Origin: Acidiferrobacteraceae bacterium
Lineage (GTDB): Bacteria > Pseudomonadota > Gammaproteobacteria > Arenicellales > UBA868
Reading direction: 5' to 3'
NCBI GenBank assembly: GCA_002721105.1
Contig: PBJL01000033.1
Span: forward strand, 96,009 to 160,008
DNA: 64,000 bases
The notes under the pieces were generated by a model that was given only the letters and a program-made list of their open reading frames with translations, searched no databases and was not told where the DNA came from. Positions within the stretch are counted from its first letter, which is position 1, and every line of letters begins with the position of its first letter. Both the position numbers and the translations under genes were made by a program. Shown here one piece after another: positions 35,358 to 45,262 of this stretch.

Positions 35358-38300
35358 ATGTTGCATTTACGCATTGGTAATCAGTTAGAACAATTATCAG
35401 ATCGCCTAATAGTTGATTTAGGCAGACCGGTTAATAGTATTTTTGATCCAGAGCCTGTTATAGTGCCGGGAATGGCTGTTGCCCGCTGGCTTTCACTTCG
35501 GATGGCACAGCAAACGGGTATATCTGCCAACATTTTCTGGCAATTACCGGCAGATCTGCTGTGGTTCTTATTTCAGAAAATTCTCAAAAATGTGCCAAAA
35601 ACAAATGCATTTACTTCAGATGCTCTAGCTTGGCGGATATATGACGCATTTTCCGACATTCAATTTCTTAAGAGGCATGAATCACTTCGGAATTATCTGG
35701 AAGGTGGGGATCCCATAAAAAAATGGCAATTATCAGAGAAAATTGGCAGCCTTTTTGAGCAATATCTCATCTATCGCCCTGATTGGATATTTGAATGGGA
35801 GCGGAGATCAACTAATCATTGGCAGGCAGAGCTTTGGGCTTATTTGATTGATAACGGCGTAACTAAGCATTGGTTGATCTTACAAAAAAAGATGTTACAC
35901 CTTTTGGATATGGATGAATTTATATCGGCTAGTTTGCCTGATCGTATAAATATTTTTGCAGTTCCCACGCTATCGACAGTTTACCTAAATTTGCTTCAGG
36001 TTTTGTCTAGACACATTGATGTGGTGATTTATCACAATAATTTCACGAAAATTCACTGGGTCTGGACAAAAGCGATTTTTGATGCCGACGATCATGAGAA
36101 TCGATTGGTTTCAAATAATGAATTTTTTCCCGATGAACAGGAAACGAATCCGCTTCTTTTTGCAATGGGTCGACAAGGTAGCGAACAAATGAATTTTTTA
36201 ATTGAGCTCGATAGCGTCACGAAAGAAGAGTTTATTATGCCCAGTGCAACAGGTTTGCTAGGCCGCATTCAAAGGGATGTCTTTATTTCAAGAAAACCAA
36301 TTAAAGAGCCTAGATTTGAAGTAGATACAGATGATAGGTCTTTGCAAATCCATGTATGTCATGGAGTTATGCGAGAGGTAGAGATTTTGCACGACCAAAT
36401 ACTTGATGTATTACAAGGAAATAAAGAGTTGTCTCCATCCAATATTTTAGTTTTGGCTCCGGATATTGAAGCATACGCGCCTTATATTGGTTCGGTTTTT
36501 GGATCAGCTTTTGGGGATCGTCGTCTACCTTGGTATCTGAAAAATTTGTCGGCAGTTCACGGAAGCGCATTAATCGATACGTTTTTTTTGTTGCTCGATT
36601 TGCCTCTCCATAGATTCGAGGCCGATAAGATAGGCGAAATTCTTGAAGGAAATTCGTTAAGAAGTCGTTTCAAAATCTCTGATACTGACAAAGAAAAGAT
36701 TCTTTCATGGATTAGAGATATTGGTATTTATTGGGAGTTTGATCAGCACGATATGGATGGACTTAATTCCTCAATGCTACATAAGTATACATGGCAGGCA
36801 GGCATTGATCGATTATTGTTGAGTTATGCTTATGGCAAGGATATTACATCATTACCTGGATTTTCGTCGGCTATAGAATTTGATCAAGAAGAGGCAACTC
36901 TTATTGGTCGCTTGAAAACAATTCTTGAGAAACTACTTTGCTTACGTCTGGATCTAAAAAATCCCCGCCGGCTAAATCATTGGATCGATCTTTCTAACAA
37001 AATTCTTGAGGATTTTTTCGAATTTGATAGCGAAATTGACGATCTCATTTTACTGCGCAAATCTCTCGAAGATCTTTTAAATATTTCGACGTCAGGTAAT
37101 TCTCACACTGAACTGTCATTGGCAGTTTTTCGAGAGGCCCTTAGAAAAAAGATAAAACAACAGCCCGCAGCTCAACAAATCACCGGAGCTGTAATGTTTT
37201 CATCCTTATCACAAGGAAATATAGTACCGGCTCAAGTGATATATATCCTCGGTCTTAATCAACATTCCTTTCCTCGTACAGAAAGTAGGTATATTTTTGA
37301 TCATATAAAGATGCATCCACGGATCGGAGACAGGCGACTGCGAGATGAGGATAGCCATGCTTTTTTAGAAGCAATTTTGTCCGCTCGCCATAGGCTCTAT
37401 CTAAGTTATATCGGTAGAGATATTAATGATGAAACTGAATATTTGCCTTCCGCATTGTTATCCGCATTAATTGACTATATTGATGAAAACTGCAAAGAAA
37501 CTAATGAGGTTTTAGTTAGCACGACTATAACTACAAATCATCCATTGCATCCTTTCAGCGTTGATTATTTCAATGAACGTTTTGAAAATCTTTTCAGTTA
37601 TTCTAATGATTTAGTACCTCCCACAAAGATAGATCCGGTACCAATTCGACCGCTACTTAAACAAGCTTTGCCTCCGATTTCCGATGGATATATATCACTA
37701 GAAAGACTAAATCGATTTTTTTTTAATCCATCAAGGATGCTAATCAAAGATCGTATAGGAGTTCATTTGGAGAGACCTAAGGGTTTTGAATCAAGTTTTG
37801 AACCGATAGTTGTCGAGAGATCTACGCGCCGTAGTGTGGCCGAGTTTGTTGTTCATGCAAGGCTCAATGGTGAGAGCTATGAGTCCGTTTTTAATAGATT
37901 GCAGATCAATGGGAAAATGCCAGTGGGGATTTCCGCAGAGCTACTTTTAGATGATGTTTGGTTAGAGACGACATCGCTTGTATCAGAATTAAGCTCACTG
38001 GGAACAGATCTTTTTACGAAAAATAAAAAAATAGAGATCAATATTGGTGGTATGCAGTTAAACGACATCATTCCTAATTTTGGTGATGATGAACTGATTA
38101 GGTACACCATCACAGATGCAACGGAAGCTTTCTTTCCTATTAGATTATTAGAGTTTTGGATTTTGCATTTAGTAGTAAATTCAATTACGGAGGGACTATC
38201 TATTACAACACGAATTTTTACACCAAAAAAAATTTTCAGATTTCCCCCAACTATGGATTCATTTGAATTATTAAAAGACTATGTTCTTCTGTATAGAGAA

Positions 38301-38552
38301 GGAATGCACAGAATTTTAAGATTTTTCCCACGTACATCTTGGGCATATGCGAAATCGCATACTGATCCCTTATCTTCGGCTAAAGCGGTGTGGCATGGAT
38401 CACAAAAATATCCTGGCGAACAAAAAGATATTTATTTTGCTCTTGCTTTCCGAGATAACCTAGATTCTGCTCTTAATGAAGAATTCGAATTGGTAGCAAA
38501 GAGAATATTTGAGCCTCTAATAGAGCATCTTGTAAAGGAAGAAAAATATTGA
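35358..38552 (+). CDS. recC: Exodeoxyribonuclease V gamma subunit RecC
   Basis: The largest structural subunit of RecBCD, which recognises Chi and splits the duplex. I start at ATG 35358 (MLHLRIGNQLEQL), which aligns with the start of E. coli RecC, not at the in-frame TTG 12 bases upstream. The protein is 1064 residues. VPGMAVARWLSLRMAQQTGISANIFW-type N-terminal sequence (segment at about 40-65), VMFSSLSQGNIVPAQVIYILGLN and FPRTES in the middle are family features. Its stop overlaps the recB start (TTGA). The gene order recC-recB-recD lacks the ptrA insertion of enterobacteria. Confidence 0.95.
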   Translation: MLHLRIGNQLEQLSDRLIVDLGRPVNSIFDPEPVIVPGMAVARWLSLRMAQQTGISANIFWQLPADLLWFLFQKILKNVPKTNAFTSDALAWRIYDAFSDIQFLKRHESLRNYLEGGDPIKKWQLSEKIGSLFEQYLIYRPDWIFEWERRSTNHWQAELWAYLIDNGVTKHWLILQKKMLHLLDMDEFISASLPDRINIFAVPTLSTVYLNLLQVLSRHIDVVIYHNNFTKIHWVWTKAIFDADDHENRLVSNNEFFPDEQETNPLLFAMGRQGSEQMNFLIELDSVTKEEFIMPSATGLLGRIQRDVFISRKPIKEPRFEVDTDDRSLQIHVCHGVMREVEILHDQILDVLQGNKELSPSNILVLAPDIEAYAPYIGSVFGSAFGDRRLPWYLKNLSAVHGSALIDTFFLLLDLPLHRFEADKIGEILEGNSLRSRFKISDTDKEKILSWIRDIGIYWEFDQHDMDGLNSSMLHKYTWQAGIDRLLLSYAYGKDITSLPGFSSAIEFDQEEATLIGRLKTILEKLLCLRLDLKNPRRLNHWIDLSNKILEDFFEFDSEIDDLILLRKSLEDLLNISTSGNSHTELSLAVFREALRKKIKQQPAAQQITGAVMFSSLSQGNIVPAQVIYILGLNQHSFPRTESRYIFDHIKMHPRIGDRRLRDEDSHAFLEAILSARHRLYLSYIGRDINDETEYLPSALLSALIDYIDENCKETNEVLVSTTITTNHPLHPFSVDYFNERFENLFSYSNDLVPPTKIDPVPIRPLLKQALPPISDGYISLERLNRFFFNPSRMLIKDRIGVHLERPKGFESSFEPIVVERSTRRSVAEFVVHARLNGESYESVFNRLQINGKMPVGISAELLLDDVWLETTSLVSELSSLGTDLFTKNKKIEINIGGMQLNDIIPNFGDDELIRYTITDATEAFFPIRLLEFWILHLVVNSITEGLSITTRIFTPKKIFRFPPTMDSFELLKDYVLLYREGMHRILRFFPRTSWAYAKSHTDPLSSAKAVWHGSQKYPGEQKDIYFALAFRDNLDSALNEEFELVAKRIFEPLIEHLVKEEKY

Positions 38553-41500
38553 CCTCAAATTCTTTAGATATTTTGACCGTACCACTTGAGGGGATGATCT
38601 TAATTGAAGCATCAGCTGGAACTGGGAAGACCTACGCTATCACTTCACTTTACATTCGACTGCTATTAGAACGCAATCTATCTGTCAAAAATATTCTAGT
38701 AGTAACCTACACTCGGGCTGCTACCCATGATTTAAGGAAACGAATTCGCCAAAAAGTTCAAAGCACTCTTCGAGCGTTAGAGGATAAATCTAACATGACA
38801 GACAGTTGGCTGAGTGAATTTTTACGTGATCCTCTTGCTGTTGATCAGGCGCATAGAAATTTACGAAGAGCGTTATTGGAATTTGATCAAGCTGCAATTT
38901 TTACGATGCATGGTTTTTGTCAGCAAGTTTTGTCGGAAACTTCTTTTGAAACTGGCCAAACGTTTTTTAGTGAACTTATACCGGATGAAACTGAGTTACT
39001 CGAAGAAGTGGTTAACGATTTTTGGAGAAAAGAAATCTATTCAGCATCCAGACTTTGGGTTAGTTGGTTGCAATATAAAAAAATTTTAAGACCGCGCGAT
39101 TTACAACAAATTGTACGAAACATTCTAGGCAAACCCTATCTTAACTTTGTGATCCAAGATAACAAAAAAAATGAACAATATTGTGATCAAGTTAAGAACT
39201 ACAGTGTAGAACAGCTCGAAGAGAATGTGAATCTGATTTTCAGAAAACTTGCTTCGATCTGGAAAGATTCAAAAGACCTGATAGCAGAGGTGCTTATATC
39301 GGATAGAAAATTAAATCGAGTGAGATATCCGAAAAGCAGTATTCCTAAGTGGATAGATGACATGGATCTTTTATTAGAGAGTAGAAAAATCAACTACAAT
39401 TTTTGGAAAAAACTCGTTTTTTTCAAAAAGTTTTGTTCATCGTTTCAGGCGAGTGGCCAGGCTACGACGGGAGGAGGTAGCCCACCGAAACATATATTTT
39501 TTGATGTATGTGATGAGCTAAACGAATCTCTAGCACAGCTAGAGTCTGGTTATCAGGAAAAATTTATAATTTGGAAAGGTAATCTACTTAAATTTGTAAA
39601 TCAGAAAATTAGGGAGCGAAAATCTAGACTTCAAGTTAAATCGTATGATGATTTGTTGCTCGACTTACAGTATGCCCTTCAGAGTCAAACTGGAGCTCAA
39701 TTAATAGAAAAATTTCAGCGCGAATATGTAGCTATTTTGATTGATGAGTTTCAAGATACTGATCCGGTCCAGTTAAACATATTTCGTTCGATGCATCATG
39801 AATCTAGGAACCCCTTTTTTATGGTTGGTGATCCTAAGCAAGCAATATATTCTTTTCGAGGGGCTGATATTTTTTCCTATTTAACAGCCCACGAGATTGT
39901 GGACGCCAAATACACTCTTATGAAAAATTATAGATCTGTCACTGGTTTAGTGAATGCTGTGAATTTGCTTTTTACCAAGATTGACAAGGTAGATTCATTC
40001 TTTTTTAAAGAAATTGAGTTTTCGGAAGTGTCTTCGTTGGGGACAATTCCAGAATATAGCATTAATGCGAAGATTAGCCCGCCGATGGTAATTTGGCCAA
40101 TTAGAGGAAAAGAGCAGAAAAAAGATTTGTCTAAAGAGCAAGCCAGAGATGATTGTGCGAAAGCTGTAGGTGCAGAAGTGGTAAGAATATTAAATGGTAA
40201 CGCAACTCTAGGTGACAGATTAGTGGGACCCGATGATATCGCAATATTAGTTCGAACTCATTATGAAGGTGAATTGGTTGAAAACACGTTAGAAAGGATT
40301 GGAATACCATGTATGCGAAATCTGCAAAAAAGTGTTTATCAGACTGATGAGGTGACAGAATTACAAAGTGTCCTTATGGCTATAGAAAAGCCTAGAAATC
40401 TGAGTTTAATCAAGACCGCATTGTTAACAAGTTTTTATGATTACGATGTGCAGGATATATCTAATTGGTCTGAAATGAACCAGTTTTCACATGCAATTAC
40501 AGATGAGTTCCAGCGTTATCGGGACAGTTGGAGCAAAAATGGTTTAATGCGAATGTTCCGCGAATTTGCTTCTGCAAACAATATCTTTCAGCGGTTGCTG
40601 TCTCTAAAAAATGGTGATCGAAAATTGACCAACATATTTCATCTTGTCGAATTGATTGAGGCGCGTTTTGGTACAAAACATGATCTTCACTTGGTGATCA
40701 TATGGCTATCAAAAAAATTAAAAGATTCAACAACGGAAGACAAAGAAGCTCTCATTCGTTTAGAGAGTGACTGTGAACGCGTAAAGATAATGACACTCCA
40801 TACCAGTAAAGGTTTGCAATTTCCAATAGTTTTTCTTCCATTTTCGTGGGAAGGAGAATTTCAGCATTCCCACATCGATACTGTCTTATTTCATGATGCT
40901 CAAAAATCGAATGCGTTGACGGTGGATTTTGGGTCGCAGAGCAAGAATTTCGAAAAAAATAGGTTACGCGCTAGTGAAGAACAATTAGCTGAGAATTTAA
41001 GATTGTTATATGTAGGGCTTACGCGAGCTGAAAGTCGATGTTATTTCACTTGGGGCCCAGTCAAAGGTGCAGATACCTCTGCTCTAGCATGGCTTTTTCA
41101 TCGCCCTCAGGGAATGCCGATCGACGGAGGCAGAATCAATCACCTCAAAGAGCAGTTTCCAAAGTTGATTGAGGAAGATTATTTAGAAAATTTAAATAGT
41201 TTTGCGCAACAAGCGCCAAAATCCATCATGGTGGAAAAAATGCCAATTTTAACTGATGACTTAGTTTACGATAAGTATCCGATTCCAGAATTAGCTGCGC
41301 GCAAAATTGATAGGCAAATTAAACAAGCTTGGTCACTTGCTAGCTTCAGCAGCTTAACAGCTGGTCGGAACATAAACGTTCCAGATTATGACGCAACAGG
41401 TACATTGTTTCCGGCATCAGATAAGAACAGTAGAAAAGATATTTTTTCATTTCCAAAGGGCATGCGATCTGGAATTTGCATCCATAAAATATTCGAAGAA

Positions 41501-42169
41501 ATAGATTTTTCAGAAAGAAACGCAGAAATCAGAAAGGCTACAGTTGAAGCAGCGTTACGGCTTTACGGATTTAAATCAAGTTGGTTAGAAGTGATAAACA
41601 ACATGCTCCTAAGAGTTTTGGATACGCCTCTTGATTTATCCGGCTCGATGTTTTTGAAAAGTATAGATAACTCACGTCGCATTGATGAAATGGCTTTCTT
41701 TTATCCTATAACAGAATTTCGATCGATAGCTATTCTTTCGATTTTGAAGAAACACCGATTTTTCGAAAATAGGAAATCAACAGACTTGATGAAAGAAATC
41801 AGCTTTGATGCTATCCCGGGTTTTATGAACGGTTATATCGATCTCATATTTGAAAGCAAAGGAAAATTCTGGATTGTCGACTATAAATCAAATCATTTAG
41901 GTGACGGATTGAATAGTTATCGGCTAGAAAAATTAAGTTCGGTAATGATTGAAGAGCAATATTTTTTGCAGTATCTAATTTATGTATTAGCTCTGCATCG
42001 ATTTTTATCTCAGAAATTAAGTGGTTACCAATACGACAAACATTTTGGCGGTGTGTATTATCTTTTTGTAAGAGGTATTGATCCAAATTATCCTGGAAAC
42101 GGAGTATTTTTTGATCGCCCATCACATACCCTGATTGAGGATTTGAATAACCTTATAGGCGGCAAATAA
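38549..42169 (+). CDS. recB: Exodeoxyribonuclease V beta subunit RecB (helicase-nuclease)
   Basis: A 1206-residue subunit with 3'-5' SF1 helicase and nuclease domains. Walker A is EASAGTGKTY with Lys27, and VVTYTRAAT is motif Ia. LIDEFQDTDPVQ is the Walker B/motif II. The C-terminal nuclease shows Asp1098 in GYIDLIF, and Asp1111 and Lys1113 in VDYKSN, with the same 13-residue spacing as in E. coli, so it should cut DNA. The TTG start overlaps the recC TGA and has AAGGAA upstream. The enzyme processes double-strand breaks for RecA and degrades foreign linear DNA. Confidence 0.97.
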   Translation: MTSNSLDILTVPLEGMILIEASAGTGKTYAITSLYIRLLLERNLSVKNILVVTYTRAATHDLRKRIRQKVQSTLRALEDKSNMTDSWLSEFLRDPLAVDQAHRNLRRALLEFDQAAIFTMHGFCQQVLSETSFETGQTFFSELIPDETELLEEVVNDFWRKEIYSASRLWVSWLQYKKILRPRDLQQIVRNILGKPYLNFVIQDNKKNEQYCDQVKNYSVEQLEENVNLIFRKLASIWKDSKDLIAEVLISDRKLNRVRYPKSSIPKWIDDMDLLLESRKINYNFWKKLVFFKKFCSSFQASGQATTGGGSPPKHIFFDVCDELNESLAQLESGYQEKFIIWKGNLLKFVNQKIRERKSRLQVKSYDDLLLDLQYALQSQTGAQLIEKFQREYVAILIDEFQDTDPVQLNIFRSMHHESRNPFFMVGDPKQAIYSFRGADIFSYLTAHEIVDAKYTLMKNYRSVTGLVNAVNLLFTKIDKVDSFFFKEIEFSEVSSLGTIPEYSINAKISPPMVIWPIRGKEQKKDLSKEQARDDCAKAVGAEVVRILNGNATLGDRLVGPDDIAILVRTHYEGELVENTLERIGIPCMRNLQKSVYQTDEVTELQSVLMAIEKPRNLSLIKTALLTSFYDYDVQDISNWSEMNQFSHAITDEFQRYRDSWSKNGLMRMFREFASANNIFQRLLSLKNGDRKLTNIFHLVELIEARFGTKHDLHLVIIWLSKKLKDSTTEDKEALIRLESDCERVKIMTLHTSKGLQFPIVFLPFSWEGEFQHSHIDTVLFHDAQKSNALTVDFGSQSKNFEKNRLRASEEQLAENLRLLYVGLTRAESRCYFTWGPVKGADTSALAWLFHRPQGMPIDGGRINHLKEQFPKLIEEDYLENLNSFAQQAPKSIMVEKMPILTDDLVYDKYPIPELAARKIDRQIKQAWSLASFSSLTAGRNINVPDYDATGTLFPASDKNSRKDIFSFPKGMRSGICIHKIFEEIDFSERNAEIRKATVEAALRLYGFKSSWLEVINNMLLRVLDTPLDLSGSMFLKSIDNSRRIDEMAFFYPITEFRSIAILSILKKHRFFENRKSTDLMKEISFDAIPGFMNGYIDLIFESKGKFWIVDYKSNHLGDGLNSYRLEKLSSVMIEEQYFLQYLIYVLALHRFLSQKLSGYQYDKHFGGVYYLFVRGIDPNYPGNGVFFDRPSHTLIEDLNNLIGGK

Positions 42170-42174
42170 TTTTC

Positions 42175-43923
42175 ATGATGAAGCAAATAGATATGGCATG
42201 GAATCAAGGCTTACTTAGTGATATCGCTTTTCATTTTGGTGCGCTAATGTCGCGACTAGAGCCTAATGCTACTCAAGAATTAGTTCTCGCAGCTACCTTG
42301 GTTACAGAGAATTCTGTCCTAGGAAAGACATGTCTTGATTTAAACCAGGTCGCAGATACTTTAATTTTTGGGGAGATTAAGAATGTCTCGTTTATGGCCC
42401 CTAGTATAAATGATTGGCTTGTAGCGTTACAGCAGTCGAGCTTGGTTGGACCTTATGAGATGGAGCGACCCTTGGTATTGGAAGACGATAACCGTCTGTA
42501 TTTGTATCGTTATAGAGATTTAGAAAAAAGGTTGGCTGCTAGTATCAAAAACAGATGTGAAATGGAAGATTTTCTAATCGACATCAATCAAATAAACCAT
42601 GTCCTATCACAAATATTTCCACATAACGATGATGATCCAGAGCAGAGGGAGGCCGCGATTCAGGCGATCCGTAAACCCTTAACTATTATTACTGGTCGCC
42701 CAGGTACCGGCAAGACTTCTACGGCGGTATATATTTTGGCGCTGTTGAAAGCTTTAGATTTGGTAGAGCCAGGTCGGATAGCACTTTCTGCTCCAACTGG
42801 GAAGGCTGCGATGCGATTACGAGAATCAGTGCGTGGAGTTTCTAGTAATATTTTGGGTGAGGGTGATTGGATGTCGATAGAGGCTATGACTTTACATCGG
42901 TTGCTCGGACATCAGCGTAATAGCGCTCGCTCCTTTTATGGTAGCCATAGACAAGTTCCCTATGATGTTGTAGTGATTGATGAGGCTTCAATGGGTAGCC
43001 TGTCCTTGATAACCCATTTGTTTGAATCTCTTATGCCAACGTGTCGTTTAATTCTTTTGGGGGATCATAACCAGTTATCTTCTGTAGGTGCTGGAACTGT
43101 ATTTAAAGATATATGTGATACTGCTCGGTTTAAACCGCTATCAGATTCCCTAATTGAATTAGAGAAAAGTTGGAGATTTTCAAAAGCGAGCCATATCGGG
43201 CGTTTTGCTACTGCAGTAACTAACTCTGATGCGAAAACTGTTCTTCAAATACTTGCTGATCATACACAATCCGAGGTCACCTTTAGGGAATACAAATCAG
43301 CTGAAGAGCTAGAAAAATTAATTGAACAACGATGCTTGAATAGTTTTTCTGATCGTATAGATATGGCTATCCGCTGTGCCTCACCTCCTGAAATGTTTGA
43401 AGCGTTTTCTGAAATTCAATTATTGGGTGTTCAAAGAAGAGGAATTGGTGGGGTCGATTCGCTGAACCAAATTGTAACGAAACAGCTGTTTTTAAGGGGC
43501 TTAATACCTAAAGATAAATCGTTTTATCCGGGCCAACCCATCTTGATTACGCAGAATAATTATGACCTAGGACTATTTAATGGTGATATCGGAGTTGTGT
43601 TAAAGGATGCGAATAGCGGTTTTCTGAAAACGATTTTTCCTAGAACCGATACTAGTTGGTTTCCTATTAAAAACGAATTACTTCCCCCTTATGAACAAAT
43701 GTATGCTATGACAGTGCATAAGTCTCAAGGTTCGGAATTTGCACGAGTCATAATTGTATTGCCACTTGCCTCATCTCCTGTACTTTCTCGCGAGCTTCTC
43801 TACACCGCTATCACTCGAGCAACAAGGCATGTTGAAATTTGGGGCAGCAAGCCTCACCTATGCTCTGTAACCGATCTTGATAGTATCGATCAATCGCATT
43901 ATCAGAATCATCTTTTTAATTAA
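42175..43923 (+). CDS. recD: Exodeoxyribonuclease V alpha subunit RecD
   Basis: A 5'-3' SF1 helicase subunit of 582 residues. The N-terminal domain leads to Walker A GRPGTGKTSTAV with Lys180, VVIDEASMGS (motif II), LLGDHNQLSSVGAG (motif III) and the C-terminal YAMTVHKSQGSEF and TAITRA motifs V-VI. It lies 5 bases after recB and closes the recCBD unit. Nothing appears truncated. Confidence 0.96.
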   Translation: MMKQIDMAWNQGLLSDIAFHFGALMSRLEPNATQELVLAATLVTENSVLGKTCLDLNQVADTLIFGEIKNVSFMAPSINDWLVALQQSSLVGPYEMERPLVLEDDNRLYLYRYRDLEKRLAASIKNRCEMEDFLIDINQINHVLSQIFPHNDDDPEQREAAIQAIRKPLTIITGRPGTGKTSTAVYILALLKALDLVEPGRIALSAPTGKAAMRLRESVRGVSSNILGEGDWMSIEAMTLHRLLGHQRNSARSFYGSHRQVPYDVVVIDEASMGSLSLITHLFESLMPTCRLILLGDHNQLSSVGAGTVFKDICDTARFKPLSDSLIELEKSWRFSKASHIGRFATAVTNSDAKTVLQILADHTQSEVTFREYKSAEELEKLIEQRCLNSFSDRIDMAIRCASPPEMFEAFSEIQLLGVQRRGIGGVDSLNQIVTKQLFLRGLIPKDKSFYPGQPILITQNNYDLGLFNGDIGVVLKDANSGFLKTIFPRTDTSWFPIKNELLPPYEQMYAMTVHKSQGSEFARVIIVLPLASSPVLSRELLYTAITRATRHVEIWGSKPHLCSVTDLDSIDQSHYQNHLFN

Positions 43924-44232
43924 TTTTTACTATTAGATACCCTATTTTTTTAAGTCTTAGGTGAGGGTGGGGGTCAGCGAACAGAGCATTAGCTTCAAAA
44001 AATTTTTTTGGTTTTGCCTTTCAACACAAAACCTAGACAAGGCACTTTTCTCATAATACTGGTTTTGTTGCTTCAATCGTGGTTTCCTCCCGTTACTAAA
44101 GGCATATTGGGAAATCTTTTCTGTAGGCGTTTTAGCGGTTGAGAAAACTTGCTCAGTCAGCGACAAAAAAAGTAAGTAATTCGATTAGATCTAGATTACA
44201 GATTTCTAATGGACCAACAATGTTGTCGGTTT
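43924..44232. other. Convergent intergenic region between recD and the permease gene
   Basis: 309 bases, AT-rich, with homopolymer runs but no hairpin followed by a T-run that I can identify. The one sizeable frame on the minus strand has unlikely composition and no ribosome binding site, so I see no gene. Confidence 0.35.
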
Positions 44233-45147
44233 CTAAGGCAATTTTCGAGTTGATACCGAATTTGTTTTCGTAACTAGTGATAGAAAAATACCCACGCTAA
44301 CGATGACAGTTATTCCCGCCCATGCCCACGCATCAGGTAGATCACCAAAAAACCAGTACCCTAGAATCGCTTGCATGATTATCTCTGTATAGAGATAGGG
44401 TGCTAAAAGTGAGGCTTCCGCAAATTCAAATGAACGAATCAGGAGCAGATGCCCCATTGCTCCTGTCAATGCCATGGTCACCATTAGAACAAAGTCAGTA
44501 TATGTTGGTGTTATCCAAAAAAAGGGTACAAGCAAGGTCATGACCACAAAGCCTCCTACAGACTGATATGATAGTGTAACCAACGGCAGGGCTTGACCTG
44601 CTAAGAAGCGAGTCGAAAGAATGTAAAGAGCGAAAAAAGCAGCCGCTGCAAGAGCTAGCAGAGAAGCCCAGTGAAATCCATCTAAACCGGGACGTACAAT
44701 CATTATGACGCCAATTAAGCCTACACCAGATGCTAACCATCGATTGTTCGGGATTTTTTCTTTTAGAAATAGAGCGGACAGACCTACCAAAATAACCGCA
44801 TCAAAGAATATGATCGCTATCGCGTTTGCTAAGGGGATGAACTTTATTGACCCCCAAAAACAGGCAGTGCACGCCAAAAGAAGCAACCCTCGCGTTGTTT
44901 GTAATACTGGTTTTTCCGTGATGAAAGCCTTCGATCCATGTCGCCATAGAGCAAAAGGTGCGATAACCGCGAAGTGGAAAAAAAACCTTGCCCAAACAAG
45001 TTGCATTATCGAGTATTGGTCGCTCAGTGATTTAGCAATTGCATCCATAAAAGGAACAATTAACATTGCTAAAATAAGCAAGACAATACCTACCATTTGT
45101 TTTTTTTGTGTCGAAGAGAGGTCCATGGGTGTATGATTTCCCATCAT
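44233..45147 (-). CDS. EamA/DMT-superfamily membrane transporter
   Basis: About 304 residues forming ten hydrophobic helices in two EamA repeats (roughly 15-145 and 155-295). SDQYSIMQLVWARFFFHF, KFIPLANAIAIIFFDAVILVGLSALFLKE-type sequence in repeat one (segment about 100-130) and the mirrored EASLLAPYLYTEIIMQAILGYWFFGD-type segment in repeat two are diagnostic. DMT proteins export amino acids, nucleotides or other metabolites, and the substrate cannot be read from sequence. ATG 45147 is preferred to the preceding GTG. It is the last gene of a leftward group. Confidence 0.85.
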   Translation of the reverse strand: MMGNHTPMDLSSTQKKQMVGIVLLILAMLIVPFMDAIAKSLSDQYSIMQLVWARFFFHFAVIAPFALWRHGSKAFITEKPVLQTTRGLLLLACTACFWGSIKFIPLANAIAIIFFDAVILVGLSALFLKEKIPNNRWLASGVGLIGVIMIVRPGLDGFHWASLLALAAAAFFALYILSTRFLAGQALPLVTLSYQSVGGFVVMTLLVPFFWITPTYTDFVLMVTMALTGAMGHLLLIRSFEFAEASLLAPYLYTEIIMQAILGYWFFGDLPDAWAWAGITVIVSVGIFLSLVTKTNSVSTRKLP

Positions 45148-45262
45148 CACGTTCGGTTTACAGATGCTCTCTGGTAGTGAAGCTACTCAAGTTAGCTCTT
45201 AAACCATTCCAGAGAATAATGTTTGCAAGTTAAGTCACACAAATAGAGATTAGATCAAGCAT

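Noticed and set aside
43957..44166. 69-codon minus-strand frame downstream of recD
   Set aside because: No motif, no ribosome binding site and no neighbour context support it.
44705..45136. 143-codon open frame antisense to the DMT permease gene
   Set aside because: The permease frame encodes a clear ten-helix protein; the opposite frame has no recognisable features or ribosome binding site.
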